This document shows, in pieces, positions 1 to 10,453 of a stretch of 64,000 bases of DNA. The stretch is from Rhizobium sp. GN54 (GTDB taxonomy: Bacteria > Pseudomonadota > Alphaproteobacteria > Rhizobiales > Rhizobiaceae), in assembly GCF_021026345.1 (NCBI RefSeq), contig NZ_JAJNCZ010000001.1, positions 372,001 to 436,000 on the forward strand, written 5' to 3'. Below the pieces are notes generated by a model. The model was given only the letters and a program-made list of their open reading frames with translations. It ran no database searches and was not told the DNA's origin. Position 1 is the first letter of the stretch; every line of letters begins with the position of its first letter. The translations under genes were made by a program, and so were the position numbers.

Positions 1-527
1 AGCGCGTCGTAGCCTTCGCCGAAGCCCTTTAGGTCGACGGGGATGCCGATGCCTTCCTCCGGCGTCTGGAAGACGATGAAGGTGGCGGTGGCGCCGGAGC
101 GGAAGGTCTTCAGGAGTTCGTCCTCGAGCACCACTTCGGCATAGCAGCCGTCGGAGAAGCAGCGCACGAAGTAGGCGCGGCCGATGTCCTTGCCGTCGAC
201 GTTCAGGCCGAGCCCGTTGGGCAACAGCACGCCGAGCGGGGCCAGCACGCGCAGGATCTTCGCCTTGCGGTCGGCCGTCTTGAGGATGACGACGGAGAGC
301 CCGACCTCGGGACGGTCCTCGGCGATGACGTTCTGCATCAGTGCGCACTGCTCGCCCGAAGCACCGGCCGGCTGGTCGCAGACGATCGACCATGCGCCAT
401 GGTTGGCCTTCACCGTGCCCGGCTGCTGGGGCGCCTGCGACAGGGCCGGCGTGCCGGTCGCCAGGATGGCGAGTGCGGCGATTGCGCGGACCGCCCGTGC
501 CAGACGCGAAGGGGAGCGGGAACCCAT
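1..527 (-). CDS. Invasion-associated locus B (IalB) family protein, 3' end cut by window edge
   Basis: The reading frame runs leftwards off the window, so only the first 175 residues are present. They begin with an Arg-rich n-region, a hydrophobic stretch and an Ala-x-Ser-Gln cleavage-like site, which indicates export to the periplasm. The mature part carries the family pattern around WSIVCDQP, an early Cys pair, ADRKAKILRVLAPLGVLLPNGL and a later RCFSDGCYAE Cys pair. IalB family proteins are exported alphaproteobacterial proteins first linked to Bartonella invasion; the role in free-living rhizobia is not settled. I chose the ATG at 527 because GAGG lies five bases upstream. An in-frame ATG at 560 is possible. 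The gene is divergent from the cytochrome oxidase cluster. Confidence 0.85.
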   Translation of the reverse strand, partial: MGSRSPSRLARAVRAIAALAILATGTPALSQAPQQPGTVKANHGAWSIVCDQPAGASGEQCALMQNVIAEDRPEVGLSVVILKTADRKAKILRVLAPLGVLLPNGLGLNVDGKDIGRAYFVRCFSDGCYAEVVLEDELLKTFRSGATATFIVFQTPEEGIGIPVDLKGFGEGYDA

Positions 528-770
528 GAATACCTCGAAATCTCGAATCACACGCGCCATTCTTGAATAGCGCCGGCGAAAATGAAAAGCCCTCCGCCGT
601 CTTTTCCAGTCTATACGGCGGAAATTGGACGCCCACATGCTTTCCGGCGCCTTTGCCATCGGTTCCGCCCGTCCGCACCGCCACGGGCGTGCGTGCAGGG
701 GTGTTCCTGCATCGGTCGCGCGCGTTTTAAGAGACAATCCGGCAAAAATCCGAATGGCTGCGCCGCAGAC

Positions 771-784
771 TTGATTTTGCGCAA
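771..784. promoter_or_regulatory. Candidate FixK/FNR-type box, distal
   Basis: TTGATTTTGCGCAA fits the FixK2-style pattern TTG(A/C)-N6-(T/G)CAA. It overlaps a perfect 12-bp palindrome TTTTGCGCAAAA at 775-786. It lies about 130 bp upstream of coxB in a 384-bp non-coding gap (528-911). Apart from this and the proximal box I see only a short hairpin near 592-616 in that gap. The assignment is by consensus only. Confidence 0.45.
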
Positions 785-877
785 AAATGCCGCATGCGCA
801 AAGTCCTGTCGCTGTTGCGGCAAACCGGAAACTATGATTTTAAGCAGTCAGCATAGCGGGGATTCTGCGGCAATCGT

Positions 878-891
878 TTGATCCCTATCAA
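878..891. promoter_or_regulatory. FNR/FixK anaerobox, proximal to coxB
   Basis: TTGATCCCTATCAA is an exact match to the FNR/FixK consensus TTGAT-N4-ATCAA. Its centre is only about 27 bp upstream of the coxB start codon. A site this close to the coding region would normally lie at or downstream of the transcription start, so I infer repression of the aa3 oxidase at low oxygen rather than activation. The promoter itself is not clear. Confidence 0.7.
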
Positions 892-911
892 ACGCTTTGG
901 GGAGATATGAC

Positions 912-1796
912 GTGATAAACAAGGTTTTTGCAGCGCTGGCGGCTTTGAGCTGTCTGCTGTTTGGCTCGGGCGCCCTCGCCGACCAGCCGGTCGACTGGCA
1001 GAGGGGACTGCAGCCCGCAGCCACCTCCATCATGGAGGAAATTCGCTGGTTCGAGCAGTATACCCTGTGGTTCATCGTTCCGATCACGCTCTTCGTCCTC
1101 GTTCTCCTTATCATTATCGTGGTCAAGTTCCGCGAGCGTGCCAATCCGGTTCCCTCGCGCACCAGCCATAACACAACAATCGAGGTGATCTGGACCATCG
1201 GCCCGGTCATCATCCTGCTGCTTCTGGCCGTTCCCTCGTTCCAGCTCCTGACCCGGCAGCTCGCCCCGACCGGTGAACCGGAACTGACCGTCAAGGCCAC
1301 CGGCTACCAGTGGTACTGGGGTTACGAGTACCAGGTCGGCGAAGCCCCGGTCTCGTTCGACAGCCTGCTGCTGCAGGACGGCGACCGCGCCGCACTCGGC
1401 AAGGAAGACCGCGCCACCTATCCGCGGCTGCTCGCCGTCGACAACGAAGTCGTCGTTCCCGTCGGCAAGCACGTTCGTCTTCTCGTCACCGGCGCCGACG
1501 TGATCCACGCCTTCGCCATGCCGTCCTTCGGCGTCAAGATCGACGCCATCCCGGGCCGCATGAACGAGACCTGGTTCAAGGCCGACCGCGAAGGCCTGTT
1601 CTACGGCCAGTGTTCCGAGCTGTGCGGCAAGGACCATGCCTACATGCCGATCGCGATCCGCGTCGTCTCGCAGGAGAAGTTCGACACCTGGCTCGCTGCC
1701 GCGGCCACCAATGTCGGCGAGGCCAACAAGGCTCTGATGGCATCCATCGACGGAGAAAAGAAGTCCGTCGACGTCGCCCAGAACGCCGCGCAGTAA
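912..1796 (+). CDS. coxB: Cytochrome c oxidase subunit II (aa3 type)
   Basis: This is the CuA-bearing subunit that takes electrons from cytochrome c in the inner-membrane aa3 terminal oxidase. A signal peptide ends at ALA-DQ near residue 22. Two membrane helices follow, around residues 45-70 and 90-110, and then the periplasmic cupredoxin domain. The CuA ligands are visible: His199 in VIHAFAMPS, then Cys234, Cys238, His242 and Met245 in GQCSELCGKDHAYM. The aromatic QWYWGYEY patch for electron entry is intact. I chose the GTG at 912, which has GGGGAGA upstream and gives 294 residues. It is the first gene of the cox cluster, 18 bp before coxA. Confidence 0.95.
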   Translation: MINKVFAALAALSCLLFGSGALADQPVDWQRGLQPAATSIMEEIRWFEQYTLWFIVPITLFVLVLLIIIVVKFRERANPVPSRTSHNTTIEVIWTIGPVIILLLLAVPSFQLLTRQLAPTGEPELTVKATGYQWYWGYEYQVGEAPVSFDSLLLQDGDRAALGKEDRATYPRLLAVDNEVVVPVGKHVRLLVTGADVIHAFAMPSFGVKIDAIPGRMNETWFKADREGLFYGQCSELCGKDHAYMPIAIRVVSQEKFDTWLAAAATNVGEANKALMASIDGEKKSVDVAQNAAQ

Positions 1797-3479
<1,683 letters not shown>

Positions 3480-3496
3480 GATCCGGATCGAACAAA

Positions 3497-3521
3497 GAGG
3501 CCGCCGTCCCGCGGCGGCCTC
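3497..3521 (+). other. GC-rich hairpin between coxA and ctaB
   Basis: GAGGCCGCCG pairs perfectly with CGGCGGCCTC across a 5-base loop in the 87-bp gap after coxA. No T-run follows, so it is not a standard intrinsic terminator. It may stabilise the coxBA message or lower read-through into the assembly genes. Confidence 0.5.
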
Positions 3522-3566
3522 GCACCTTGGGGGCCGGATGACCCGGCCAGGAAAAGCGACAGGCAA

Positions 3567-4511
3567 ATGGCAATCATCGATCATCACGAAGCGGCTGTCG
3601 ACGGCGGGGACCTTGTCCTCTCCGAGGCGACTGCGCGCGATTATTTCGAGCTCCTGAAGCCGCGCGTCATGTCGCTCGTCGTCTTCACCGCCCTTGCCGG
3701 CCTGGTGCTGGCGCCCGGCCACATCAACCCGATCATCGGGGTGATTGCCCTGCTCTGCATCGCCGTCGGCGCCGGTGCTTCCGGTGCGCTGAACATGTGG
3801 TACGACGCCGACATCGACGCGGTCATGTCGCGCACCGCCAAGCGCCCCATTCCCTCCGGCCGGATCCGTCCGCGCGAGGCGCTCGCCTTCGGGCTGACGC
3901 TGTCGGCCTTCTCTGTCGCGATCCTCGGGCTTGCGGTGAACTGGCTGTCGGCCGGCCTTCTCGCCTTCACCATCTTCTTCTACGCCGTCATCTACACGAT
4001 GTGGCTGAAGCGCTCGACGCCGCAGAACATTGTCATCGGCGGAGCCGCCGGCGCCTTCCCGCCGATGATCGGCTGGGCCTGCGTCACCGGCGGCGTCTCG
4101 GTCGAGAGCATCGTCCTGTTCCTGATCACCTTCCTCTGGACGCCGGCCCATTTCTGGGCGCTGGCGCTGTTCAAGATGAAGGACTATGCCGACGTCGGCG
4201 TGCCGATGCTGCCCAACGTCGCCGGCGAGAAGACGACCAAGCACCAGATCATGATCTATGCCGTGCTGACGGCGATCATCTCCGTCGTGCCGAGCTGTCT
4301 TGGCTTTGCCAGCCTCGGCTACGGGATCTTCGCCGCCGCCATGGGCGCCGCCTTCGTCTGGTACTCGGTCGGCGTGCTGCGCATGCCGGAGGGCGACCGC
4401 GCCATGGTCCCGGCGAAGAAGCTCTTCGCCTATTCGATCTTCTACCTCTTCGCCATCTTCGCCGGCCTGATGATCGATCGCGCCCTGATGGCCGCAGGAT
4501 GGAGCCTCTGA
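3567..4511 (+). CDS. ctaB: Protohaem IX farnesyltransferase (haem O synthase)
   Basis: This UbiA-superfamily prenyltransferase adds a farnesyl group to haem B to make haem O, the precursor of the haem A used by CoxA. It has 314 residues and about nine membrane helices. The Asp-rich active-site motif [15 protein letters not shown] is followed by KRPIPSGRI, and the second motif region around [14 protein letters not shown] is present. Its stop codon shares one base with the start of the next small gene, which indicates translational coupling. Confidence 0.95.
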   Translation: MAIIDHHEAAVDGGDLVLSEATARDYFELLKPRVMSLVVFTALAGLVLAPGHINPIIGVIALLCIAVGAGASGALNMWYDADIDAVMSRTAKRPIPSGRIRPREALAFGLTLSAFSVAILGLAVNWLSAGLLAFTIFFYAVIYTMWLKRSTPQNIVIGGAAGAFPPMIGWACVTGGVSVESIVLFLITFLWTPAHFWALALFKMKDYADVGVPMLPNVAGEKTTKHQIMIYAVLTAIISVVPSCLGFASLGYGIFAAAMGAAFVWYSVGVLRMPEGDRAMVPAKKLFAYSIFYLFAIFAGLMIDRALMAAGWSL

Positions 4512-4651
4512 TGGAAATGGTCACCCTGAGCGACAAGCAGAAGAAGTCGCGGCGCGGCCGCAACATCGCGCTTGCCGTCGTGCTCGCGGCTCTGGTCGCA
4601 CTCTTCTACGTCATCACGCTGGTGAAGATCGCCGGCGGAATGGTGGGCTGA
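4511..4651 (+). CDS. Small CoxF-like membrane protein of the oxidase cluster
   Basis: This 46-residue protein has a charged N-terminus (SDKQKKSRRGRN) and one membrane helix (IALAVVLAALVALFYVITLVKIAGG). The ATG at 4511 overlaps the ctaB stop as TGATG, and ctaG starts four bases after its stop, so it sits inside the operon. Short single-helix proteins annotated as CoxF family occupy this slot between ctaB and ctaG in rhizobia. A role in oxidase assembly is inferred from position. The protein has no catalytic motif. Confidence 0.8.
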   Translation: MEMVTLSDKQKKSRRGRNIALAVVLAALVALFYVITLVKIAGGMVG

Positions 4652-4654
4652 GAC

Positions 4655-5260
4655 ATGGCAAGCAACGAGACGGGCGGGACGAAGAAGTCGGGCAACGGGA
4701 CGGTCGTCGCGGTGTGCCTGACCTTCGTCGTCGGCATGCTCGGCATGGCCTATGCCGCCGTGCCGCTCTACGAGATGTTCTGCAAGGTGACGGGTTATGG
4801 CGGCACGACGCAGCGCGTCGAGCAGGCCTCCTCCGTCATCCTGGACAAGACGATCAAGGTCCGCTTCGACGCCAATACCGGCCCGGGCCTGCCCTGGGCC
4901 TTCGAGCCGGTGCAGCGCGAGATCGAGCTGAAGATCGGCGAGACGGTCATGGTGAACTACCGTGCCCGCAACAATTCGACGGTCGCGACGACCGGGCAGG
5001 CGACCTTCAACGTCACGCCTGAGGCGACCGGCGCCTATTTCAACAAGGTGCAGTGCTTCTGCTTCACCGAGACGACGCTGGAGCCCGGCGAGGAGATGGA
5101 AATGCCGGTCCTCTTCTTCGTCGATCCGGCGATCGTCGAGCCGGTGGAGACGAAGAACGTCCACACGATAACGCTTTCCTATACCTTCTTCCCGCATGAG
5201 AGGACGAAGCCCGTGGCTTCGGTGACGGATGCGGGCGGCAAGGATACGGACAAGCTCTAG
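4655..5260 (+). CDS. ctaG: Cytochrome c oxidase copper chaperone CtaG/Cox11
   Basis: CtaG delivers copper to the CuB site of subunit I from the periplasmic face. The 201-residue protein has one N-terminal membrane helix (residues 16-37), then [22 protein letters not shown], a family hallmark. The soluble Ig-like domain follows with the copper-binding CFCF motif in KVQCFCFTE. The C-terminal LSYTFF block is conserved. It lies in the oxidase operon just before coxC. Confidence 0.95.
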   Translation: MASNETGGTKKSGNGTVVAVCLTFVVGMLGMAYAAVPLYEMFCKVTGYGGTTQRVEQASSVILDKTIKVRFDANTGPGLPWAFEPVQREIELKIGETVMVNYRARNNSTVATTGQATFNVTPEATGAYFNKVQCFCFTETTLEPGEEMEMPVLFFVDPAIVEPVETKNVHTITLSYTFFPHERTKPVASVTDAGGKDTDKL

Positions 5261-5322
5261 GAGACAAGCGTTTCCGGCGGCAACGCCGGAAGCGACAATG
5301 GAGACATTCGGGGATGACTGAC

Positions 5323-6201
5323 ATGGCGGATGCGCATCAGAAGAATCACGACTACCACATCATAGATCCGAGCCCGTGGCCGCTCCTGTCGTCGATCGGC
5401 GCCTTCGTGCTTGCGCTCGGCGGCATCGTCTACATGCGCTATCACGCCGGCGGTTCGCTGAAGCTGTTCGGCATCGAGATGGCCAACCCCTGGATCATGA
5501 TCATCGGGCTGGCGATCACGCTCTATGCCATGTTCGGCTGGTGGGCGGACACGATCAAGGAAGGCAACGAGGGTCACCACACCCGTGTCGTCTCCCTGCA
5601 CCTGCGCTACGGCATGATCATGTTCATCGCCTCGGAGGTGATGTTCTTCGTGGCCTGGTTCTGGGCCTTCTTCGACGCCAGCCTGTTCCCCGGCGAAGCC
5701 ATCCAGGCGACCCGCGTGGAGCACACCGGCGGCGTCTGGCCGCCGCAGGGCATCGAGGTCCTCGATCCCTGGCACCTGCCGCTCTACAACACCGTCATCC
5801 TGCTGCTCTCGGGCACCTGCGTGACCTGGGCGCACCACGCGATCCTGCACAACGACCGCAAGGGCCTGGTCAACGGCCTGACGCTGACCGTGCTGCTCGG
5901 CCTGCTCTTCTCCTTCGTGCAGATCTACGAATACATGCACGCGCCGTTCGCCTTCAAGGATTCGATCTACGGCGCGACATTCTTCATGGCGACCGGCTTC
6001 CACGGCTTCCACGTCTTCGTCGGCACGGTCTTCCTGCTGGTCTGCCTGCTTCGCGCCATCAACGGTGCGTTTACGCCCAAGCAGCATTTCGGCCTCGAAG
6101 CCGCCGCTTGGTACTGGCATTTCGTCGACGTGGTCTGGCTCTTCCTCTTCTTCGCCATCTACATCTGGGGCGGATGGGGCGCACCGGTCGCCCATATGTG
6201 A
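5323..6201 (+). CDS. coxC: Cytochrome c oxidase subunit III
   Basis: This is the membrane subunit of the aa3 oxidase, with seven helices and about 292 residues. It begins MADAHQKNHDYHIIDPSPWPLL, typical of the rhizobial protein, and carries the conserved segments HTRVVSLHLRYGMIMFIASEVMFF, WPPQGI, GFHGFHVFVGT and AAWYWHFVDVVWLFLF. I chose the ATG at 5323 by family N-terminus, with GGGG nine bases upstream; an in-frame ATG at 5314 is the alternative. A terminator-like hairpin follows. Confidence 0.95.
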   Translation: MADAHQKNHDYHIIDPSPWPLLSSIGAFVLALGGIVYMRYHAGGSLKLFGIEMANPWIMIIGLAITLYAMFGWWADTIKEGNEGHHTRVVSLHLRYGMIMFIASEVMFFVAWFWAFFDASLFPGEAIQATRVEHTGGVWPPQGIEVLDPWHLPLYNTVILLLSGTCVTWAHHAILHNDRKGLVNGLTLTVLLGLLFSFVQIYEYMHAPFAFKDSIYGATFFMATGFHGFHVFVGTVFLLVCLLRAINGAFTPKQHFGLEAAAWYWHFVDVVWLFLFFAIYIWGGWGAPVAHM

Positions 6202-6223
6202 GGGCGTGATGCGATCGAACGTG

Positions 6224-6248
6224 ACGGCCGCAGCAATGCGGCCGTTTT
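6224..6248 (+). terminator. Intrinsic terminator after coxC
   Basis: ACGGCCGC pairs with GCGGCCGT across a 6-base loop and is followed by TTTT. It lies 23 bp after the coxC stop and before the DUF983 gene. It probably ends much of the cox transcript, with partial read-through possible. Confidence 0.65.
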
Positions 6249-6291
6249 CGTATTCGCGGACCGTTGACAGACGACCGCAATGGAGCGTGAC

Positions 6292-6699
6292 ATGAATGAA
6301 GACAAGGCCCTCTATCCGCCCGTCGACCCGGTTTCGACCGGACTGCGCGGCCATTGCCCCCGGTGCGGGCAGGGCAAGCTCTTCGACGGCTATCTGAAGC
6401 TGAAGCCGCGATGCGCCGCCTGCGGGCTGGACTATTCCTTCATCGATGCCGGCGACGGGCCTGTCGTGTTCGTGCTCTTGATCGTCGGCTTCGTCGTCGT
6501 CGGCACGGCACTGTGGATGGAGGTCAGCTACAGCCCGCCGCTCTGGCTGCATTTCATCCTGTGGATCCCGCTCGCCATCGCTTTCGGTCTGGCGCTGACG
6601 CGCATGCTCAAGGGCGTGCTGATCGCGCTGCAGTACAGGAACAACGCCCGCCCCGGCGAGATCGACCGCCGAACCGATCACGAGGGCGACCGTGGCTGA
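6292..6699 (+). CDS. DUF983 family membrane protein
   Basis: The 135-residue protein begins with a zinc-ribbon-like N-terminus containing two CxxC pairs (GHCPRCGQG and PRCAACGLDY). Two membrane helices follow, about residues 52-75 and 80-105. DUF983 proteins are found beside coxC and surf1 in many alphaproteobacteria, so a role linked to oxidase biogenesis is inferred. No enzymatic motif is visible. I chose the ATG at 6292, which has GGAG seven bases upstream. The 3' end overlaps surf1 by eight bases. Confidence 0.85.
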   Translation: MNEDKALYPPVDPVSTGLRGHCPRCGQGKLFDGYLKLKPRCAACGLDYSFIDAGDGPVVFVLLIVGFVVVGTALWMEVSYSPPLWLHFILWIPLAIAFGLALTRMLKGVLIALQYRNNARPGEIDRRTDHEGDRG

Positions 6700-7435
6700 G
6701 CCGGTGCGGCAGCCCGGCCGCCGCCCGCTCCAGGCGGTCCTTTCCGGCCTCGTCCTTCTGGCCGCGCTCGCCGTGCTCCTGTCGCTCGGCACCTGGCAGA
6801 TGCAGCGGCTCGCCTGGAAGGAGAAGCTGCTCGCCGACATCGCCGAGCGGCGCACCGAGGCCGCCGTTCCGCTCTCTGCCATCGAGGCGATGAAGGCAGG
6901 CGGCGCCGATATCGAATACCGCCCCGTGACCGTGACCGGCACCTTCGAGAACGACCGGGAACGCCATTTCCTGGCGACACACGAAGGGCGATCCGGCTAT
7001 CACGTCTACACGCCGCTGCGCCTTGCCGACGGCCGCGCCGTCTTCGTCAACCGCGGCTTCGTTCCCTATGACCTGAAGGCGCCCGCGACGCGGCCGGACG
7101 GGCAGGCGGCGGGCGAGCGGACCGTCACCGGGCTTGCCCGCGACAGGTTGGTAGGCAAGCCGTCCTCGCTCGTCCCCGACAACGATCTTGCCAAGAACGT
7201 GTTCTACTGGAAGGACCTCGACGCCATGGCGGCGAGCGCGGGTGTCGCGCCCGAAACCCTCGTGCCCTTCTTCGTCGATGCCGACGCCACGCCCAATCCG
7301 GGCGGCTTTCCCATGGGCGGGGTGACCCAGTTCGACCTGCCCAACAATCATCTGCAATACGCATTGACGTGGTACGGACTGGCATTGGCGCTGGTGGGGG
7401 TCGCGGGGCTCTATGCCTGGCGGTCGCGGCGCTGA
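6692..7435 (+). CDS. SURF1 family cytochrome oxidase assembly protein
   Basis: SURF1 helps insert haem a into subunit I. The 247-residue protein has the family layout: an N-terminal helix (residues 13-33, followed by GTWQMQRLAWKEKLL), a large periplasmic loop with GRSGYHVYTPL, GRAVFVNRGFVP and YWKDLDAMA, and a C-terminal helix (HLQYALTWYGLALALVGVAGLYAW). It starts with GTG inside the end of the DUF983 gene, so the two are translationally coupled. Confidence 0.93.
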   Translation: MAEPVRQPGRRPLQAVLSGLVLLAALAVLLSLGTWQMQRLAWKEKLLADIAERRTEAAVPLSAIEAMKAGGADIEYRPVTVTGTFENDRERHFLATHEGRSGYHVYTPLRLADGRAVFVNRGFVPYDLKAPATRPDGQAAGERTVTGLARDRLVGKPSSLVPDNDLAKNVFYWKDLDAMAASAGVAPETLVPFFVDADATPNPGGFPMGGVTQFDLPNNHLQYALTWYGLALALVGVAGLYAWRSRR

Positions 7436-7571
7436 GGGGCCGGGTGGCGGCTTGGCGCTTTCATCGACGTCAATTTGTGATAAATGCCAGTGGCTTCGCA
7501 AAGATGCGAATGACGGCTGGCGGCAAGGCCCGCGGGCACCTACATCAATCAGACACCGGTGACATCCTGAC

Positions 7572-8579
7572 ATGGCTTCTTCGACTGCCCTCTCTCCCCT
7601 GACGATCCGCCTGTGCGGCCCGCGCGGCTTCTGCGCCGGCGTCGACCGGGCGATCCAGATCGTCGTGCTGGCGCTGAAGGCCTATGGGGCGCCGGTCTAT
7701 GTCCGCCACGAGATCGTGCACAACCGCTACGTCGTCGAGGGGCTGGAGGCGAAGGGCGCGATCTTTGTCGAGGAACTGGACGAGATCCCCGAGGAGCACC
7801 GCGCCCAGCCGGTCGTCTTCTCCGCCCATGGCGTGCCGAAATCGGTGCCCGAGGATGCCGTCTCCCGCAATCTTTTCTACCTCGACGCCACCTGCCCGCT
7901 GGTCTCCAAGGTGCACAAGCAGGCCATGCGCCACCAGCGCCTCGGTCGCCATGTCATCCTGATCGGCCATGCCGGCCATCCCGAGGTGATCGGCACGATG
8001 GGGCAACTGCCGGAAGGCACCGTCTCGCTCGTCGAGACGATCGAGGATGCCGACGTCTACGTGCCGGCCGATCCCGACAATCTCGGCTTCGTCACCCAGA
8101 CCACCCTGTCGGTGGACGACACGGCCGGCGTGATCGCGCGGCTGAAGGAGCGCTTTCCCAACCTGACGGCGCCGGCGGCCGATTCGATCTGCTACGCCAC
8201 CACCAACCGGCAGGAGGCGGTCAAGCAGGCAGCCCCCGGCTGCGACCTCTTCCTCATCGTCGGCGCACCGAATTCGTCCAATTCCAAGCGCCTCGTCGAG
8301 GTCGCACTCAGGGCAGGGGCCAGAAAGTCGTTGCTTGTCCAGCGCGCGTCCGAAATCGACTGGAACGGGCTGGGCGAAATCCGTACCGTTGGCCTGTCGG
8401 CGGGTGCTTCGGCCCCCGAAGTTATCGTCGACGAGATCATCGAGGCCTTCCGCGCCCGCTACGACACCACGGTCGAACTGGCCGACACGGTGGAGGAGAC
8501 GGAGAATTTCCTCGTGAACCGCGAACTGCGCAACGTCGAACTGACGACGGCCGACATGGCCTTCGTCAACGGCGAATAG
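7572..8579 (+). CDS. ispH: 4-hydroxy-3-methylbut-2-enyl diphosphate reductase
   Basis: IspH is the last enzyme of the non-mevalonate isoprenoid pathway. It reduces HMBPP to IPP and DMAPP with a 4Fe-4S cluster. All three cluster cysteines are present: [14 protein letters not shown] (first), [11 protein letters not shown] (second) and [13 protein letters not shown] (third). The active-site His-Gly block [20 protein letters not shown] is intact. The length of 335 residues is normal. The 136-bp gap upstream shows no clear promoter to me. Confidence 0.96.
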   Translation: MASSTALSPLTIRLCGPRGFCAGVDRAIQIVVLALKAYGAPVYVRHEIVHNRYVVEGLEAKGAIFVEELDEIPEEHRAQPVVFSAHGVPKSVPEDAVSRNLFYLDATCPLVSKVHKQAMRHQRLGRHVILIGHAGHPEVIGTMGQLPEGTVSLVETIEDADVYVPADPDNLGFVTQTTLSVDDTAGVIARLKERFPNLTAPAADSICYATTNRQEAVKQAAPGCDLFLIVGAPNSSNSKRLVEVALRAGARKSLLVQRASEIDWNGLGEIRTVGLSAGASAPEVIVDEIIEAFRARYDTTVELADTVEETENFLVNRELRNVELTTADMAFVNGE

Positions 8580-8580
8580 G

Positions 8581-8922
8581 ATGGGGTTAGTGGGAGCTGA
8601 TTCTGACTTCACGTCTTGGCAATGGATGCTCTTCCTCGCCAACGCAACTGTGGCTCTGGTCATGACATGCGCGTTTGTCGTCGCGATCGGTGGCACTCAG
8701 TATCTGTTCTTCAAAGGCTTGGTTCGACGCTTCATGGCCGGCGGATCAACACAACGCTGGGGGGAGAGCGAGGCACAGAAACTGGAGGCGACGTTCAGTC
8801 CGCTCATCGACGCGCAGACGGCGACGGCTCGAAAGCGAATCTGGACAGCTTGGAAATTTTTCTTTGCATGCTTCTTCTACTTCATAGCCGTAGTCTTCAT
8901 CTCGGTCTTATTGGAAAGGTAG
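8581..8922 (+). CDS. Small two-helix membrane protein, unrecognised
   Basis: The 113-residue product has a hydrophobic helix at about 18-42 and another at about 90-109. Between them is a soluble, mildly charged segment of about 45 residues (FMAGGSTQRWGESEAQKLEATFS). I do not recognise the family. The gene starts one base after the ispH stop with ATGGGG, and no clear ribosome-binding site is visible in the ispH end. Base composition is visibly less GC-rich than in ispH and thrB. In many rhizobia ispH and thrB are direct neighbours, so this may be an insertion of foreign origin. No function is proposed. Confidence 0.6.
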   Translation: MGLVGADSDFTSWQWMLFLANATVALVMTCAFVVAIGGTQYLFFKGLVRRFMAGGSTQRWGESEAQKLEATFSPLIDAQTATARKRIWTAWKFFFACFFYFIAVVFISVLLER

Positions 8923-9027
8923 GGTGCTGCTCACGATTCCAAGCGTTTGCTTGCGCAATCAGCCGATAGGAAATTTGGCAATGTCACTGGCCGGTGACTT
9001 GCCTGGAATGTAAAGGGAAATGGCTCG

Positions 9028-9993
9028 TTGGCAGTCTATACCGATATCACCGAGGACGACCTCGCCCGCTTCCTGACCGACTACGAGGTGGGGACGCTGC
9101 TCTCGTACAAGGGCATCGCCGAGGGCGTCGAGAATTCCAATTTCCTGCTGCACACGACCAAGGGCGCCTTCATCCTGACGCTCTACGAAAAGCGCGTCGA
9201 TCCGAAGGACCTGCCGTTCTTCCTCGGCCTGATGCATCATCTGGCCGATCGCGGCCTGAGCTGCCCGCTGCCGCTGTCGCGCAAGGACGGCGCGTTGCTG
9301 GGCGAGCTTTCCGGCCGGCCCGCCGCCATGATCACCTTTCTCGAGGGCATGTGGCTGCGCAAGCCGGCGGCGAAGCACTGCCGCGAGGTCGGCCGGGCGC
9401 TGGCGGAGATGCATGTCGCGGGCGCGGGCTTCCAGCTCACCCGCAGGAATGCGCTCTCCGTCGACGGCTGGCGGCCGCTCTGGGACAAGTCCGCCGCCCG
9501 CGCCGACGAGGTCGAGCCAGGCCTGCAGGACGAGATTGCCGAGGAACTGGCCTTCCTCGAAAGCCACTGGCCGAAGACGCTGCCCCACGGCGTCATCCAT
9601 GCCGATCTCTTCCCCGACAACGTCTTCTTCATCGGCGATCAGCTCTCCGGCCTGATCGATTTCTACTTCGCCTGCAACGACACCTTTGCCTATGACGTCT
9701 CCATCTGCCTCAACGCCTGGTGCTTCGAGAAGGACGGCTCGTTCAACCTGACCAAGGGCATGGCGCTGCTGGATGGCTACGAGCAGGTGCGGCCGCTGAA
9801 CGGCGCAGAACTGCGCTCGCTGCCGCTGCTCGCCCGCGGCTCGGCGCTGCGCTTCTTCCTCACGCGCCTCTACGACTGGCTGACGACACCGCCGGGCGCG
9901 CTCGTCGTGAAGAAGGATCCGCTCGAATACCTGAGGAAGCTGCGCTTCCATCGCCAGGTGAAGTCGGCGGAAGAATACGGCCTTGTGCGATGA
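9028..9993 (+). CDS. thrB: Homoserine kinase, aminoglycoside-phosphotransferase fold
   Basis: ThrB phosphorylates homoserine on the way to threonine. This is the rhizobial form with a phosphotransferase (APH/choline kinase) fold. The catalytic loop [14 protein letters not shown] and the metal-binding [11 protein letters not shown] are intact. The N-terminus [15 protein letters not shown], followed by [21 protein letters not shown], is typical. The best start is a TTG at 9028, preceded by GGGAAA; no ATG fits. thrC, the next pathway gene, is about 10 kb away on the other strand. rnhA follows within ten bases. Confidence 0.92.
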   Translation: MAVYTDITEDDLARFLTDYEVGTLLSYKGIAEGVENSNFLLHTTKGAFILTLYEKRVDPKDLPFFLGLMHHLADRGLSCPLPLSRKDGALLGELSGRPAAMITFLEGMWLRKPAAKHCREVGRALAEMHVAGAGFQLTRRNALSVDGWRPLWDKSAARADEVEPGLQDEIAEELAFLESHWPKTLPHGVIHADLFPDNVFFIGDQLSGLIDFYFACNDTFAYDVSICLNAWCFEKDGSFNLTKGMALLDGYEQVRPLNGAELRSLPLLARGSALRFFLTRLYDWLTTPPGALVVKKDPLEYLRKLRFHRQVKSAEEYGLVR

Positions 9994-10003
9994 CGGTGCA
10001 CAG

Positions 10004-10444
10004 ATGAAGCATGTCGATATTTTCACCGACGGGGCCTGCTCGGGCAATCCGGGGCCGGGCGGCTGGGGTGCGGTGCTGCGCTATGGCGAGGTCGAGAAGG
10101 AGCTCTCCGGCGGCGAGCCGCAGACGACCAACAACCGCATGGAGCTTCTGGCCGCGATCTCCGCGCTCGACGCTCTCAAGGCGCCCTGCGAGGTCGATCT
10201 CTACACGGACTCCAAATACGTCATGGACGGCATCGAGAAGTGGATCCACGGCTGGAAGAAGAACGGCTGGAAGACAGCCGACAAGAAGCCGGTCAAGAAC
10301 GGCGAGCTCTGGCAGGCCCTCGACGAAGCCCGCCGCCGCCACAAGGTGACGCTGCACTGGGTCAAGGGCCACGCCGGCCACCCGGAAAACGAACGGGCCG
10401 ACGAACTCGCGCGCATGGGCATGGAGCCGTTCAAGAAGCGGTGA
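10004..10444 (+). CDS. rnhA: Ribonuclease HI
   Basis: RNase HI cuts the RNA strand of RNA-DNA hybrids. The 146-residue protein starts [22 protein letters not shown]. The acidic catalytic set can be read as Asp in FTDGAC, Glu in [10 protein letters not shown], Asp in YTDSKYV and the C-terminal Asp in [11 protein letters not shown]. The substrate-handle segment [17 protein letters not shown] is also present. It sits ten bases after thrB, a coupling often seen in rhizobia. Confidence 0.96.
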   Translation: MKHVDIFTDGACSGNPGPGGWGAVLRYGEVEKELSGGEPQTTNNRMELLAAISALDALKAPCEVDLYTDSKYVMDGIEKWIHGWKKNGWKTADKKPVKNGELWQALDEARRRHKVTLHWVKGHAGHPENERADELARMGMEPFKKR

Positions 10445-10453
10445 GAGCGCACG

